Source: Spongiibacter thalassae
Lineage (GTDB): Bacteria; Pseudomonadota; Gammaproteobacteria; Pseudomonadales; Spongiibacteraceae
NCBI RefSeq assembly: GCF_012272835.1
Contig: NZ_JAAWWK010000008.1
Span: 1 to 64,000 of the forward strand
Direction of reading: 5' to 3'
DNA: 64,000 nt
The translations under genes and the position numbers were made by a program. Under the pieces are notes generated by a model that had not been told where the DNA came from, made no database searches, and saw nothing but the letters and a program-made list of their open reading frames with translations. Numbering within the stretch: position 1 is the stretch's first letter; the number at the start of each line of letters is the position of its first letter. This document shows positions 16,043 through 25,565 of this stretch, piece after piece.

Positions 16043-18925
16043 TTACTGGCAGGCCTCGCAATCGGGATCGTCCAGTGAACAGGCCTGTGGCACGGGGGCC
16101 GCCTGGGGCTCGGCAGCGGGTGCGCTGGACGAGACCTTGTTCATGGAGCCCTGGTTTACCGTGGACTTTTCGGTAGAGCTGGCGGCCAGTGCGCGGAGGT
16201 AGTAGGTGGTTTTCAGGCCACGGTACCACGCCATGCGGTAGGTAATGTCCAGCTTCTTGCCCGAGGCGCCAGCGATGTACAGGTTTAGCGACTGGGCTTG
16301 ATCCAGCCATTTCTGACGGCGGCTGGCCGAGTCCACCAACCAGCGTGGCTCAACTTCAAAGGCGGTGGCGTACAGGGCCTTGAGGTCGTCGGGAATGCGG
16401 TCGATTTTCTGCACCGAGCCCTCGTAGTATTTCAGGTCGTTAACCATTACCGCGTCCCACAGGCCACGGGCTTTCAGGTCGCGCACCAGGTAGGGGTTAA
16501 CCACGGTGAATTCGCCGGAGAGGTTCGATTTCACATACAGGTTCTGGTAGGTCGGCTCGATGGACTGCGACACGCCGGTGATATTGGCAATGGTCGCCGT
16601 CGGCGCAATCGCCATGACGTTGGAGTTGCGCATGCCCTGGGTTTTCACGGTTTCGCGCAGGCTGTCCCAGTCCAGAGTGCTGCTTTGGTCGACTTCGATG
16701 TAGTCGGCACCACGCTCTTCGATCAGCAGTTTAACGGAGTCGATGGGCAGAATGCCGCGGCTCCACAGTGAGCCGTCAAAGGTCTGGTAGCTGCCGCGTT
16801 CGGCGGCCAGGTCGCTGGAGGCTTTGATGGCGTAATAGCTGATGGCTTCCATGGAGCGGTCGGCAAACTCTACAGCATCGTCAGACGAGTAGGGGATGTG
16901 CTGCTTGTACAGTGCGTCCTGAAAGCCCATCAAGCCAAGGCCCACCGGGCGGTGCTTGAAGTTGGAGTTTTGCGCCTGGGGCACGCTGTAGTAGTTGATG
17001 TCGATAACATTGTCGAGCATCCGTACCGCCGTCTTGATGGTTTTCTCCAGCTTGGCCAGGTCGAGCCGGGCCTCGCCGTTGTCACCCTCGACGATGTGCT
17101 GGGCCAGGTTGACGGAGCCGAGGTTGCAGACGGCAATCTCGTCCTTGTTGGTGTTCAGGGTGATTTCAGTACACAGGTTAGACGAGTGCACTACACCGAC
17201 ATGCTGCTGCGGGCTGCGCAGGTTGCAGGGGTCTTTGAAGGTGATCCACGGGTGGCCTGTTTCAAACAGCATGGACAGCACTTTGCGCCACAGGTCGGCG
17301 GCTTTCACGCGCTTGTACAGTTTCAGCTCGCCGCGACGGGTCATTTCTTCGTAGTGGGTGTAACGCTCTTCAAAGGCCTTGCCATACAGGTCGTGCAGGT
17401 CGGGCACATTGTTGGGCGAGAACAGGGTCCACTCGCCGTCTTCGAATACCCGTTTCATAAACAGGTCGGGAATCCAGTTGGCGGTGTTCATATCGTGGGT
17501 GCGGCGGCGGTCGTCGCCGGTGTTTTTACGCAGCTCCAGGAATTCCTCGATGTCCATGTGCCAGGTTTCCAGGTAGGCACAGACCGCGCCTTTGCGCTTG
17601 CCGCCCTGGTTGACCGCTACCGCGGTGTCGTTCACCACTTTCAGGAAGGGGACAACACCCTGTGACTTGCCGTTGGTGCCCTTGATGTAGGCGCCCAGAC
17701 CGCGAACCGGTGTCCAGTCGTTGCCGAGGCCCCCGGCAAATTTAGACAGCATGGCGTTGTCCTGAATCGCACCGTAAATGCCGTGCAGGTCGTCGGGAAC
17801 GGTGGTCAGGTAGCAGCTCGACAGCTGTGGACGCAGGGTGCCTGCGTTGAACAGCGTAGGTGTTGAGCTCATATAGTCGAAGGAGCTGAGCAGGTTGTAG
17901 AACTCGATGGCGCGCTCGTTCTTGTTCTCTTCGCGCATGGCCAGACCCATGGCCACCCGCATAAAGAAGATTTGCGGCAGTTCAATGCGCACTTCGTTGC
18001 TGTGAATAAAGTAGCGGTCGTACAGGGTTTGCAGGCCGAGGTAGTGGAACTGGTGATCGCACTCGGGCTTGAGCGCCGCGCCCAGGGCTTCCAGGTCGAA
18101 GTCGCGCAGCTCGGGGGAGATCAGTTCCAGCTCAATGCCTTTTTCAATGTAGACCGGAAGGGCTTTGGGGTAGTACTCGGTCATGTCGTGCTGGGTGGCG
18201 CTTTCTGCCACTCCAAGGAAGCTCAGGGCCTCGGCGCGCAGTTTGTCCAGCAGCAAACGGGCGGTGACCAGGCTGTAGTTGTGCTCTTTTTCCACCATCG
18301 CACGGGCGGTAATGACTAGAGAGGTGTTGATCTCGGTTTCAGAAACACCGTTGTACAGACTCTTCAGTGCTTCCTCGAGAACGTGTTGGGCCGACACGTC
18401 TTCCAGGCCTTCACAGGCTTCGTTTACGATAAATTCAAGGCGGCCCAGGTCCAGTGGAGCCTCGCTGCCATCGGCGCGCTTAACGCGAATGCTGGGATGG
18501 GTTTTTTCCGGCACAGGGCTGTTGTGGGCGCGCTCTTCGGCGCGGGCGGCGCGATACAATACGTAGCCCCGGGCAATCTTGTGCTCGCCGCTGCGCATCA
18601 GGGCGAGCTCCACCTGATCCTGAATTTCTTCAATATGGATGGTGCCGCCTGTGGGCATACGGCGTTTAAAGGTGGCGGTGACTTGGTCGGTCAGCTTGGC
18701 AACCGTTTCGTGGATGCGGGTAGATGCGGCGGCATTGCCCCCTTCAACCGCAAGAAAGGCCTTGGTGATAGCGACGCTGATCTTGTCGTCGGTATAGCTG
18801 ACGACTGAGCCGTTGCGTTTGATGACCCGGAGTTGGCCGGGTGCGGTGGCGCTCAGTTCCTCACTGCTGGAGGGCTGCGGCGGAACAGGTTTGGCGGTGG
18901 CGCTGCTATCTTGGGATGTTTGCAT
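16043..18925 (-). CDS. nrdA: Class Ia ribonucleotide reductase alpha subunit
   Basis: The 960-residue catalytic subunit reduces ribonucleoside diphosphates. Two consecutive ATP-cone domains (about 33-125 and 145-235) precede the ten-stranded barrel. Visible catalytic parts are SSCYLTTVPDD and SNLCTEITLNTN (active cysteines), PTATIANITG (phosphate binding) and a C-terminal redox tail CSLDDPDCEAC. Duplicated cones occur in Pseudomonas and Chlamydia enzymes; the first cone usually keeps dATP inhibition. The first 30 residues are Ser/Pro-rich. The long upstream gap contains a palindrome resembling an NrdR box and DnaA-box matches. Confidence 0.97.
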   Translation of the reverse strand: MQTSQDSSATAKPVPPQPSSSEELSATAPGQLRVIKRNGSVVSYTDDKISVAITKAFLAVEGGNAAASTRIHETVAKLTDQVTATFKRRMPTGGTIHIEEIQDQVELALMRSGEHKIARGYVLYRAARAEERAHNSPVPEKTHPSIRVKRADGSEAPLDLGRLEFIVNEACEGLEDVSAQHVLEEALKSLYNGVSETEINTSLVITARAMVEKEHNYSLVTARLLLDKLRAEALSFLGVAESATQHDMTEYYPKALPVYIEKGIELELISPELRDFDLEALGAALKPECDHQFHYLGLQTLYDRYFIHSNEVRIELPQIFFMRVAMGLAMREENKNERAIEFYNLLSSFDYMSSTPTLFNAGTLRPQLSSCYLTTVPDDLHGIYGAIQDNAMLSKFAGGLGNDWTPVRGLGAYIKGTNGKSQGVVPFLKVVNDTAVAVNQGGKRKGAVCAYLETWHMDIEEFLELRKNTGDDRRRTHDMNTANWIPDLFMKRVFEDGEWTLFSPNNVPDLHDLYGKAFEERYTHYEEMTRRGELKLYKRVKAADLWRKVLSMLFETGHPWITFKDPCNLRSPQQHVGVVHSSNLCTEITLNTNKDEIAVCNLGSVNLAQHIVEGDNGEARLDLAKLEKTIKTAVRMLDNVIDINYYSVPQAQNSNFKHRPVGLGLMGFQDALYKQHIPYSSDDAVEFADRSMEAISYYAIKASSDLAAERGSYQTFDGSLWSRGILPIDSVKLLIEERGADYIEVDQSSTLDWDSLRETVKTQGMRNSNVMAIAPTATIANITGVSQSIEPTYQNLYVKSNLSGEFTVVNPYLVRDLKARGLWDAVMVNDLKYYEGSVQKIDRIPDDLKALYATAFEVEPRWLVDSASRRQKWLDQAQSLNLYIAGASGKKLDITYRMAWYRGLKTTYYLRALAASSTEKSTVNQGSMNKVSSSAPAAEPQAAPVPQACSLDDPDCEACQ

Positions 18926-19027
18926 GGTTTTTCTGGCCCTTGCTTTTGAGTGCTGTGCTGGATGTCAATCTGTTGTCGCGATAAGGCGGCGACGCAGGGG
19001 TATGTGAACCCCTAAAACCGTGAATAA

Positions 19028-19189
19028 TTATCTACAACTGCTACTTGTGCTATGGGGGGAAATACGCTGCCGGTGGCAGTAAGCCCCCATATATGGGGTA
19101 TTTTTGATTTCGGGATACAAGATAATGCGGTTTTGCACTCTGTGCAAGCGCAAGATCTTGTGTGTGGCGTGTGGGTAAGGTGTGGATAA
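19028..19189. promoter_or_regulatory. nrdA control region: NrdR-like palindrome and DnaA boxes
   Basis: The 416-base gap 18926-19341 has no gene. It contains a perfect 14-base palindrome, CCCC-ATATAT-GGGG, at 19085-19098, similar to NrdR boxes. A second palindrome, CAAGATCTTG, lies at 19151-19160, centred exactly 64 bases (about six helical turns) away. An exact DnaA box on the minus strand (TGTGGATAA, 19181-19189) and a one-mismatch box (TTATCTACA, 19028-19036) are also present. NrdR and DnaA control nrdAB in other gammaproteobacteria. The assignment of sites is by sequence only. Confidence 0.6.
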
Positions 19190-19341
19190 CCATGGGGTAA
19201 CTTGGCGGCTGTCTGCAAGTGCCCGCGCGCTGGGCATTTCAGCGAGGGGGCTTGGTAATGTTGACAGTTGGCGTCGCCTAGACGGATTAATCATAAGAAA
19301 TTTTTTTTTATGCTTGCCGGGTTTTGCGGCAAACGCGGCGA

Positions 19342-20385
19342 TCACTGTTCGCGTTTAAAGGCGATCAAGTGCTCGAGGTCGGTGCTGATATTCAGTCGGT
19401 CGCCCACCTGGAAATCGCAGTGACTCGGCAGCAGGGCTTCCACGCGGCTCCCGGTGGGCAGGGTCAGGCTATAGAGGGTGGCGCTGCCGGAAAATACCTT
19501 TTTTTCGACGCTGGCCTGCAGGCCGCCAATATCGCTGAGCACGATGTCGTCGGGCCGCAGTAGGACATCGACCGGGGTGCCACTTTCCCAGGGATAGGCG
19601 CGGTTGCCAATCAGCGCACCAAGCTCGGTGTTGACAGTGTTGGGCTCGGTGCCGATCAGGCCGGGTAAAAAACACCCCTCGCCGATAAAATCTGCAACCG
19701 TACGGTTGGCGGGTTCATGGTAAAGATTGAAGGGCGTGTCCCACTGTTGCAGTTGGCCGTGGTAGAGCAGGCCAACATGGTCACTGAAGGCAAAGGCTTC
19801 CTGTTGGTCGTGGGTAACCAAAACGGCGCTGATGCCCAGTTCTTTCAGAATATCCCGAACCTCCAGGCTAAGCTTTTTGCGCAACTCCGCATCGAGGTTG
19901 GAAAACGGCTCGTCCATCAGTAGCAGGCGTGGATTGGGTGCCAGTGCCCGAGCCAAGGCTATGCGCTGTTGTTGTCCACCGGACAGCTCATGGGGATAGC
20001 GTTTTTCCACGCCCTCCAGTCGCACCAGTGCCAGCAGGCGTTCCAGTCGGTCGCGGCGCTCCTTTCCACTAATCTGTTTCAGGCCGAAGCAGATATTGTC
20101 GGCGACGTTCAAGTGGGGGAACAGGGCGTAGTCCTGAAACACCATGCCGATATGGCGCTGCTCGGGCGCCAGCTGGTGGCCGGGCTCGCTCAAACACTGC
20201 TCCCCCAGCAAAATGCGCCCCTCTTGCAAGGGCTGGAAACCGGCAATGGCGCGAAGAATGGTGGTTTTGCCGCAGCCGCTGGGGCCGAGCAAGCTGCAAA
20301 TGTCGCCGGGATTGACGTGGAAGGAGACATCCTCAACAACAGTGGAGTCGCCGTAGCGACAGGCAATGTTTTTGACTTGCAGCAT
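19342..20385 (-). CDS. FbpC-like ferric-type ABC transporter ATPase
   Basis: The 347-residue protein has Walker A GPSGCGKTT, Q-loop VFQDYALFP, signature LSGGQQQRIALARAL, Walker B LLLMDEPFSNLD and the H-loop THD, followed by a TOBE-like C-terminal domain (about 240-345). It belongs to the CUT2/ferric-polyamine group and most resembles FbpC, which powers Fe(III) import. No permease or binding-protein gene accompanies it, so its partners must lie elsewhere or be shared. It is transcribed leftward, 13 kb away from the iron-related gene block. Confidence 0.88.
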   Translation of the reverse strand: MLQVKNIACRYGDSTVVEDVSFHVNPGDICSLLGPSGCGKTTILRAIAGFQPLQEGRILLGEQCLSEPGHQLAPEQRHIGMVFQDYALFPHLNVADNICFGLKQISGKERRDRLERLLALVRLEGVEKRYPHELSGGQQQRIALARALAPNPRLLLMDEPFSNLDAELRKKLSLEVRDILKELGISAVLVTHDQQEAFAFSDHVGLLYHGQLQQWDTPFNLYHEPANRTVADFIGEGCFLPGLIGTEPNTVNTELGALIGNRAYPWESGTPVDVLLRPDDIVLSDIGGLQASVEKKVFSGSATLYSLTLPTGSRVEALLPSHCDFQVGDRLNISTDLEHLIAFKREQ

Positions 20386-20397
20386 AGGCTACAGCGG

Positions 20398-20487
20398 GCG
20401 AGACGCGAGGTGCGAGACGCGAGACGCAAAGCCGCAATTGCCAGGATGGTTTTGCATCTCCCGTCTCCCGTCTCCCGTCTCCCGTCT
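20398..20487. repeat. Heptamer-type repeats after argF
   Basis: Two blocks fill the gap after argF. Four perfect copies of CCCGTCT at 20460-20487 end two bases before the argF stop. A GAGACGC/GCGAGAC-type block lies at 20398-20427. Reverse-complemented, the heptamer reads AGACGGG, related to AGACGCT behind sodB and to GAGACGC behind ahpC. Confidence 0.85.
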
Positions 20488-20489
20488 AA

Positions 20490-21404
20490 TCATGCCTCCG
20501 CCTCTTTGAGCAGGAATTCCATCAGGGCTTTCTGGGCGTGAAGGCGGTTTTCCGCTTCGTCCCATATCACGGTATCGGGGTTGTCCATCAGTTCGGCGCT
20601 GATTTCCTCGCCGCGTTTGGCGGGCAGGCAATGCATATACAGTGCGCCGGGGTTGGCGTGGGCCATGAGGGCGCTATTTATCTGGTAGCCGGCCAATTTG
20701 CGGCGGCGTTCGGCTTTTTCTTCTTCCTGCCCCATCGATGCCCAAACGTCGGTGACCAGCAGGTCGGAGCCTTTGGCGGCTTCGATGGGATCGCGAACAA
20801 TTTCGACCCGGTCGCTGGCGTCGGCAACGAGGTCGGCGCGGGGCTCGAAGTCTTCCGGGCAGGCGATTTTCAGGGTGAAGTCAAACTGCACCGCCGCATT
20901 GATATAGGACTGGCACATATTGTTGCCGTCGCCGACCCAGGCGACTTGCTTGCCCTTGATGCTGCCGCGGTGCTCGACGAAGGTTTGAATGTCGGCCAGC
21001 AGCTGGCAGGGGTGGTAGTCGTCGGTCAGGGCGTTGATGACCGGCACCGAGGAGTACTCGGCAAATTTTTCGATAATGCTGTGTTCGAAGGTGCGAATCA
21101 TCACAATATCGCACATCGACGAAATCACCCGCGCGCTGTCCTCGGTGGGTTCGCCACGGCCGAGTTGGGTGTCGCGGGGCGATAGAAAAATCGCGTGACC
21201 GCCAAACTGGGCCATCCCCGCCTCAAAAGAGATGCGGGTTCGGGTCGAGGCTTTCTCGAAAATCATGCCCAGCACATAGTTGGGGAATTGCACGCTGGAT
21301 TTGCGTGCCCGGTGCTCGGCCTTGAGTTCTATGGCGCGTTGAATCAGCGCCTCCAGCTCGTCGGGGCTGAGGTCGTTAAGGGTGAGGAAGTGTCTGAGTG
21401 CCAT
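20490..21404 (-). CDS. argF: Ornithine carbamoyltransferase
   Basis: The 304-residue enzyme makes citrulline from ornithine and carbamoyl phosphate in arginine synthesis. It shows the carbamoyl-phosphate loop KASTRTR, the HPCQ motif, SMGQEEE (the ornithine loop region) and [10 protein letters not shown] with its catalytic Cys. Length is normal for the family. It follows argD by 33 bases on the same strand and should be co-transcribed with it. Heptamer repeats begin two bases after the stop codon. Confidence 0.96.
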   Translation of the reverse strand: MALRHFLTLNDLSPDELEALIQRAIELKAEHRARKSSVQFPNYVLGMIFEKASTRTRISFEAGMAQFGGHAIFLSPRDTQLGRGEPTEDSARVISSMCDIVMIRTFEHSIIEKFAEYSSVPVINALTDDYHPCQLLADIQTFVEHRGSIKGKQVAWVGDGNNMCQSYINAAVQFDFTLKIACPEDFEPRADLVADASDRVEIVRDPIEAAKGSDLLVTDVWASMGQEEEKAERRRKLAGYQINSALMAHANPGALYMHCLPAKRGEEISAELMDNPDTVIWDEAENRLHAQKALMEFLLKEAEA

Positions 21405-21437
21405 ACGGCGGCTACCTTTGCTGCAAATCGGCGCGGC

Positions 21438-22628
21438 TTACGCGGCGCCGGACTGGGCGGGCCACTGTGCAATCAGTGGACAAATGATATCGAGCAGCGC
21501 GTCGATATCTTCCCGAGTAATTATTAAGGGCGGTAGTAAACGCACCACCCGGTCCGAGGTCACATTAATCAGTGCACCTTTTGCCAGTGCCTGAGCAACC
21601 AATCCGCCGCAGGGGCTGTCCAGCTCGATGCCGACCATCAAGCCCAGGCCGCGAATGTCCTTGATATGACTGACGCCTTCAAGGCGCTTCTTCAAGCCGT
21701 TTTTCAGGTATTCGCCATTGTCGCGAATTTGCGCCAGCATCTCGTCGCCGCGCAGGGTGTTAATCACTGCCAGACCGGCGGCGCAGGCCAGTGGGTTACC
21801 ACCGAAGGTCGAGCCGTGGTTGCCGGGCTGAAACAACGCTGCAGCCTTGCCCCGGGCCAGGCAGGCGCCAATGGGCAGGCCGTTGCCGAGTCCCTTGGCG
21901 GTCACCAGGACATCGGGCAGCACATTGTAGTGTTGGCAGGCGAAGTAGCGGCCAGTACGGGCATTGCCGGTTTGGACTTCGTCGAGCATCAGCAGCCAGT
22001 CATTGGCGTCGCAAAGTTCACGCAGCTGTGCGAGGTATTCCGGTGGCAGTGTGTGCAAACCACCTTCGCCCTGAATGGGCTCAATCAGCACTGCGACGAC
22101 GCTGTCGTTATTGGCGGCGATGGTTTTCAGCGCGTCGATGTCGCCAAAGGGCGCACGGGTGAAGCCCCGCACCAGAGGCTCGAAGCCCGCCTGTATCTTG
22201 CGATTGCCCGAGGCAGTCAGTGTCGCCAGGGTGCGGCCGTGAAAGGCTTGCTCCATCACAATGATATGGGGAATTTCAATATTGCGTTTGTGGCCGTGCA
22301 TCCGCGCCAGTTTGATGGCCGCTTCGTTGGCTTCCGCGCCGGAGTTGCAGAAAAAGACGTTGTCCATGCCGCTGACTTCGCACAGCGCCTGGGCGAGTTC
22401 TTCCTGACGCTTCACGCTGTACAGGTTGGAGGTGTGTAGCAGTTGGCCGGCCTGTTCCTGAATCACCCTGGTCACCACGGGGTGGGCGTGGCCGAGGGCG
22501 TTGACACCCACACCGCTGATGCCGTCGATGTAGGCCTTGCCGTGCTCGTCATACAGGCGCACACCCTCTCCGCGAACAAAGCTGACGGGCAGACGACCGT
22601 AGGTGTTCATCAGAGCAGGCTGTGTCAT
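21438..22628 (-). CDS. argD: Acetylornithine aminotransferase
   Basis: The 396-residue class III aminotransferase uses pyridoxal phosphate. NSGAEANEAAIK binds the cofactor phosphate, LDEVQTGNARTG contains the ring-binding Asp, and TAKGLGNGLPIGA contains the Schiff-base Lys. It transfers an amino group from glutamate to N-acetylglutamate semialdehyde, and in some bacteria also serves lysine synthesis. It heads the argD-argF unit. A terminator-like hairpin lies 54 bases before the start in the leader, which may attenuate the operon. Confidence 0.94.
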   Translation of the reverse strand: MTQPALMNTYGRLPVSFVRGEGVRLYDEHGKAYIDGISGVGVNALGHAHPVVTRVIQEQAGQLLHTSNLYSVKRQEELAQALCEVSGMDNVFFCNSGAEANEAAIKLARMHGHKRNIEIPHIIVMEQAFHGRTLATLTASGNRKIQAGFEPLVRGFTRAPFGDIDALKTIAANNDSVVAVLIEPIQGEGGLHTLPPEYLAQLRELCDANDWLLMLDEVQTGNARTGRYFACQHYNVLPDVLVTAKGLGNGLPIGACLARGKAAALFQPGNHGSTFGGNPLACAAGLAVINTLRGDEMLAQIRDNGEYLKNGLKKRLEGVSHIKDIRGLGLMVGIELDSPCGGLVAQALAKGALINVTSDRVVRLLPPLIITREDIDALLDIICPLIAQWPAQSGAA

Positions 22629-22681
22629 CGGTATCGATCTCCAAGTAGCACGCAGCTGTTATGCGGCGGCATTTAAAACGC

Positions 22682-22702
22682 AAAAAGGCAGCAAGTGCTG
22701 CC
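22682..22702 (-). terminator. Terminator-like hairpin in the argD leader
   Basis: On the minus strand GGCAGCA-CT-TGCTGCC is followed by five T. It lies 54 bases upstream of argD and not behind any leftward gene, so it may be a leader attenuator. The remaining stretch 22703-23044 between argD and the divergent receptor gene shows nothing else beyond presumed promoters. Confidence 0.55.
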
Positions 22703-23044
22703 CGGATCAGACCGCCAATCATATAAGGAAGGCTGTGTAAATTCTAGGGTAAATGCACGGGCAGTGCGGCGTTGAGGGAATATCGTGCCCTCTGGCGATA
22801 TTCTGGCGGGTTTGCGGTGAATGTTGCCGGGCATGTTTATTGTGCTGGCGTAAGGAAAGCGTTAGTGTAATCATTGACAACATTGCATCTTTTTGGTGAT
22901 TTATGCGGCAAATATTTGAAGTTTTGCTATACCAGTTAGGGATGATGCAATGACATGGACGTGGGTTGCTGTGAATTACCGCTCTGGCCATGTCGGCTCG
23001 GGGCGCCAACCATAACAATAGATGACTGCTCAGTGGAGAGACTC

Positions 23045-25435
23045 ATGATAAATCCGACCTACCGTTTTCGGCGCAATGCGCTGGTGCTGGCTATATGCAG
23101 TGCGCCCTTGCTGGCCTTTGCCGAAGGTGAGCGCGCGCTCGAAGAGGTGGTGGTGACCGCTCGTAAGCAATCTGAAACCCTTCAGGACGTGCCTTTTTCC
23201 ATCGCGGCCATGACCGAGGGCAAATTGCAGCAGAGTGGGGCCACCGACCTCGAGTCAATGGCGACCAATGTGGCGGGTATTTCCATTCAGAACCTCGGTC
23301 CCGGCCAGAGTCAGGTGTCCATTCGGGGTATCTCCGCCGGCCAGATTGTGCGTGACCAGCCCGGTGTGAAAGAGCAGGTGGGGGTTTATTTCGACGAGTC
23401 GGTGATCTCCATGTCGTTGTTTACCCCGGATCTCGATTTCTACGACATTAACCGTATCGAGGTGCTGAGGGGCCCGCAGGGCACTCTGTTCGGCTCGGGC
23501 TCGCTGTCGGGCACCGTGCGCTATATTTCCCAGCAGCCGGACTTTGACGGCGTCAGCGGGTCGCTGCAGGCCTCTGGCGAGCGGATTGATGAAGGGGGCA
23601 GTGGCGGCAGCATGAAGGGCCATCTGAATGTGCCCCTGAGTGATAAGGTTGCCCTGCGTCTGGTGCGCTACTACCAGGAGTACGGCGGATTTATCGATGC
23701 CCATCAGCCCGACGGCAGTGTGAAGTCGGATGTTAACGATGGTGTCCGCGAAGGTGGGCGTCTGGCGGTACTGATTCAGCCCAATGACCGGCTGAGCATT
23801 ACTCCCCGTGTCGTTTTCCAGAAAATCGATATGGACGGGTTTAACCGGGAGGATGATTACAATATCCTCGGCAACCCTTATACCACCAGCCGTACCCCGT
23901 TGAGTCTTGGCGATTACGAGCAGTTCACCCAGTTGGAAGAAAGCTTTGAGGACGACTTTGCGCTGGCTGATCTCACTATCAATTATGACCTTTCTGACTC
24001 GGTAAGCATGACCTCGGTCACTTCCTATACCGACCGGGATGTATTGGTGCTGCGCGATGCCACCGCACTGAACGCCAGTATCACTGGCGGGTCTTACGGC
24101 GAGAGTGAGGCGATTTACACCCTGGATGCACCGCTTTACGACCGCACCTCGGCGGAGGTGGTAACCCAGGAGTTGCGCTTCAGTGGTTTGGAAGGGCCGC
24201 TGCAGTGGGTAGCGGGTTTGTTCTACAGTGAGGTAGAGCGTCATTACGGTCAGTCGCTGTTGGTGGCGGGCTTCGAGGACAGCAACCCCCAGCATCCTGA
24301 TCTGGCTGGACCTACGGCGGGTCAGCGGGCGTCAAAGGATGAGTTGTTCTATTCCGATATTCCCTATGAGCTGGAACAGTACGCCCTGTTTGGTGAGGCT
24401 TCTTACGACCTCAGTGAGAAGACCATGATTGTCGTAGGGGCACGCTTCTTTGACTACGAGGAAACCCGCGTTCTGACCTTTGACGGTTTGTATAACGCCA
24501 CCACCATCGATAAGCCAAGCAAGGTGTCATCCGACGGCGTGTCGCCGCGGGTTATGCTGCGCCACGACCTGAGCGACGATGTAATGGTGAATGCCCAGAT
24601 TTCCAGGGGCTTCCGTTTGGGCGGCATTAACGACCCGATCAACGTGCCTCTGTGTAGCCCTGAGGATGCAGCGACCTTTGGCGGACGTGACAGCTTTGAA
24701 GATGAAACACTTACCAACTATGAAGTTGGCAGCAAAATGACTCTGATGGGCGGTGCGGCAACCTTGAATGCGTCGCTGTTCTATAGTGACATAAAAGATC
24801 TGCAGGCTACCGTGACAGCGGGTACCTGTTCTTCGCGCGTGGTGTACAACGTGCCGGAGGCTCATAGCACGGGCATGGAAGTAGAGTTCTTCGTGCGACC
24901 TGCTGCGCAGTTTGAGCTGGGCTTTTCGGCCAGTTATGTGAAGGCGGAAATCGACTCGGACGTGACCTCGACCGATACCAACAACGTGACCGCTGTGGTG
25001 GGCGGTATTCGCGAGGGTAACGATATGCCGACTGCACCGGGTCTTGAAATGGCCGCGACGGCAGCCTGGTACTTCCCCTTGCACGACTCCTGGGAAGGCT
25101 ATGCCAATGCCAGCTATCAGTATGTGGGTGAGCGTTATACCCAGATTGCTGACCAGGAAAACAACGCGCGCGGCAGTGCCACCCTGTTCGCCAATGTGGG
25201 CGGCCCGTTGACCCAGTCTACTTATGATTACGATCGCGAATTGGACAGCTACACCCAGCTGAACCTGCGCTTTGGCGCTCGTAACGAGAACTGGGATGCC
25301 GCTTTGTATGTGCGCAATGCTACCAACGAGAAGGCAGACCTGTCGCTTGATACCGAGCGTGATGGTCGAGCTCGCGTTGGCCACCACGTCAGCCAACCCC
25401 GCACGTTGGGTATCACTGCTCGTTATACCTTCTAG
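23045..25435 (+). CDS. TonB-dependent outer-membrane receptor
   Basis: The 796-residue protein has a signal peptide (to about residue 28), a TonB box (EEVVVTARK), a plug domain with the conserved IRGI and RIEVLRGPQGTLFGSGSLSGTVR segments, and a beta-barrel ending in the terminal strand LGITARYTF. It imports an unknown ligand at the expense of TonB energy. The plug resembles the large group of marine receptors often linked to carbohydrate, aromatic or steroid-like substrates more than classical siderophore receptors. It stands alone and is divergent from argD. The start at 23045 has GGAGAG as ribosome site and leads directly into the signal peptide. Confidence 0.92.
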   Translation: MINPTYRFRRNALVLAICSAPLLAFAEGERALEEVVVTARKQSETLQDVPFSIAAMTEGKLQQSGATDLESMATNVAGISIQNLGPGQSQVSIRGISAGQIVRDQPGVKEQVGVYFDESVISMSLFTPDLDFYDINRIEVLRGPQGTLFGSGSLSGTVRYISQQPDFDGVSGSLQASGERIDEGGSGGSMKGHLNVPLSDKVALRLVRYYQEYGGFIDAHQPDGSVKSDVNDGVREGGRLAVLIQPNDRLSITPRVVFQKIDMDGFNREDDYNILGNPYTTSRTPLSLGDYEQFTQLEESFEDDFALADLTINYDLSDSVSMTSVTSYTDRDVLVLRDATALNASITGGSYGESEAIYTLDAPLYDRTSAEVVTQELRFSGLEGPLQWVAGLFYSEVERHYGQSLLVAGFEDSNPQHPDLAGPTAGQRASKDELFYSDIPYELEQYALFGEASYDLSEKTMIVVGARFFDYEETRVLTFDGLYNATTIDKPSKVSSDGVSPRVMLRHDLSDDVMVNAQISRGFRLGGINDPINVPLCSPEDAATFGGRDSFEDETLTNYEVGSKMTLMGGAATLNASLFYSDIKDLQATVTAGTCSSRVVYNVPEAHSTGMEVEFFVRPAAQFELGFSASYVKAEIDSDVTSTDTNNVTAVVGGIREGNDMPTAPGLEMAATAAWYFPLHDSWEGYANASYQYVGERYTQIADQENNARGSATLFANVGGPLTQSTYDYDRELDSYTQLNLRFGARNENWDAALYVRNATNEKADLSLDTERDGRARVGHHVSQPRTLGITARYTF

Positions 25436-25565
25436 TCGATCGACCCTGTCAGAGCGCTTCGCGCTCCTTTGCGGCCCTTCGGGGCCGCCTTTGCTTTGGC
25501 ACACCACTTCTGGCCTCTGCCTGCCCCATTGGCGATAATGGCGGGATTACAGCGGGGGAAGTCTG

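Noticed and set aside
22719-23018. Minus-strand frame of 99 codons upstream of argD as a gene
   Set aside because: No ribosome site, no domain, and it overlaps the divergent promoter region. It is mentioned only as a weak leader-peptide idea.
23255-24295. Minus-strand open frame inside the TonB receptor gene
   Set aside because: Shadow of the receptor coding sequence; no ribosome site and no domain.
25440-25500. Terminator after the first TonB receptor
   Set aside because: A GC-rich hairpin (GCGGCCC/GGGCCGC-like) is present but it lacks a real T-run, so it was not listed as a terminator.
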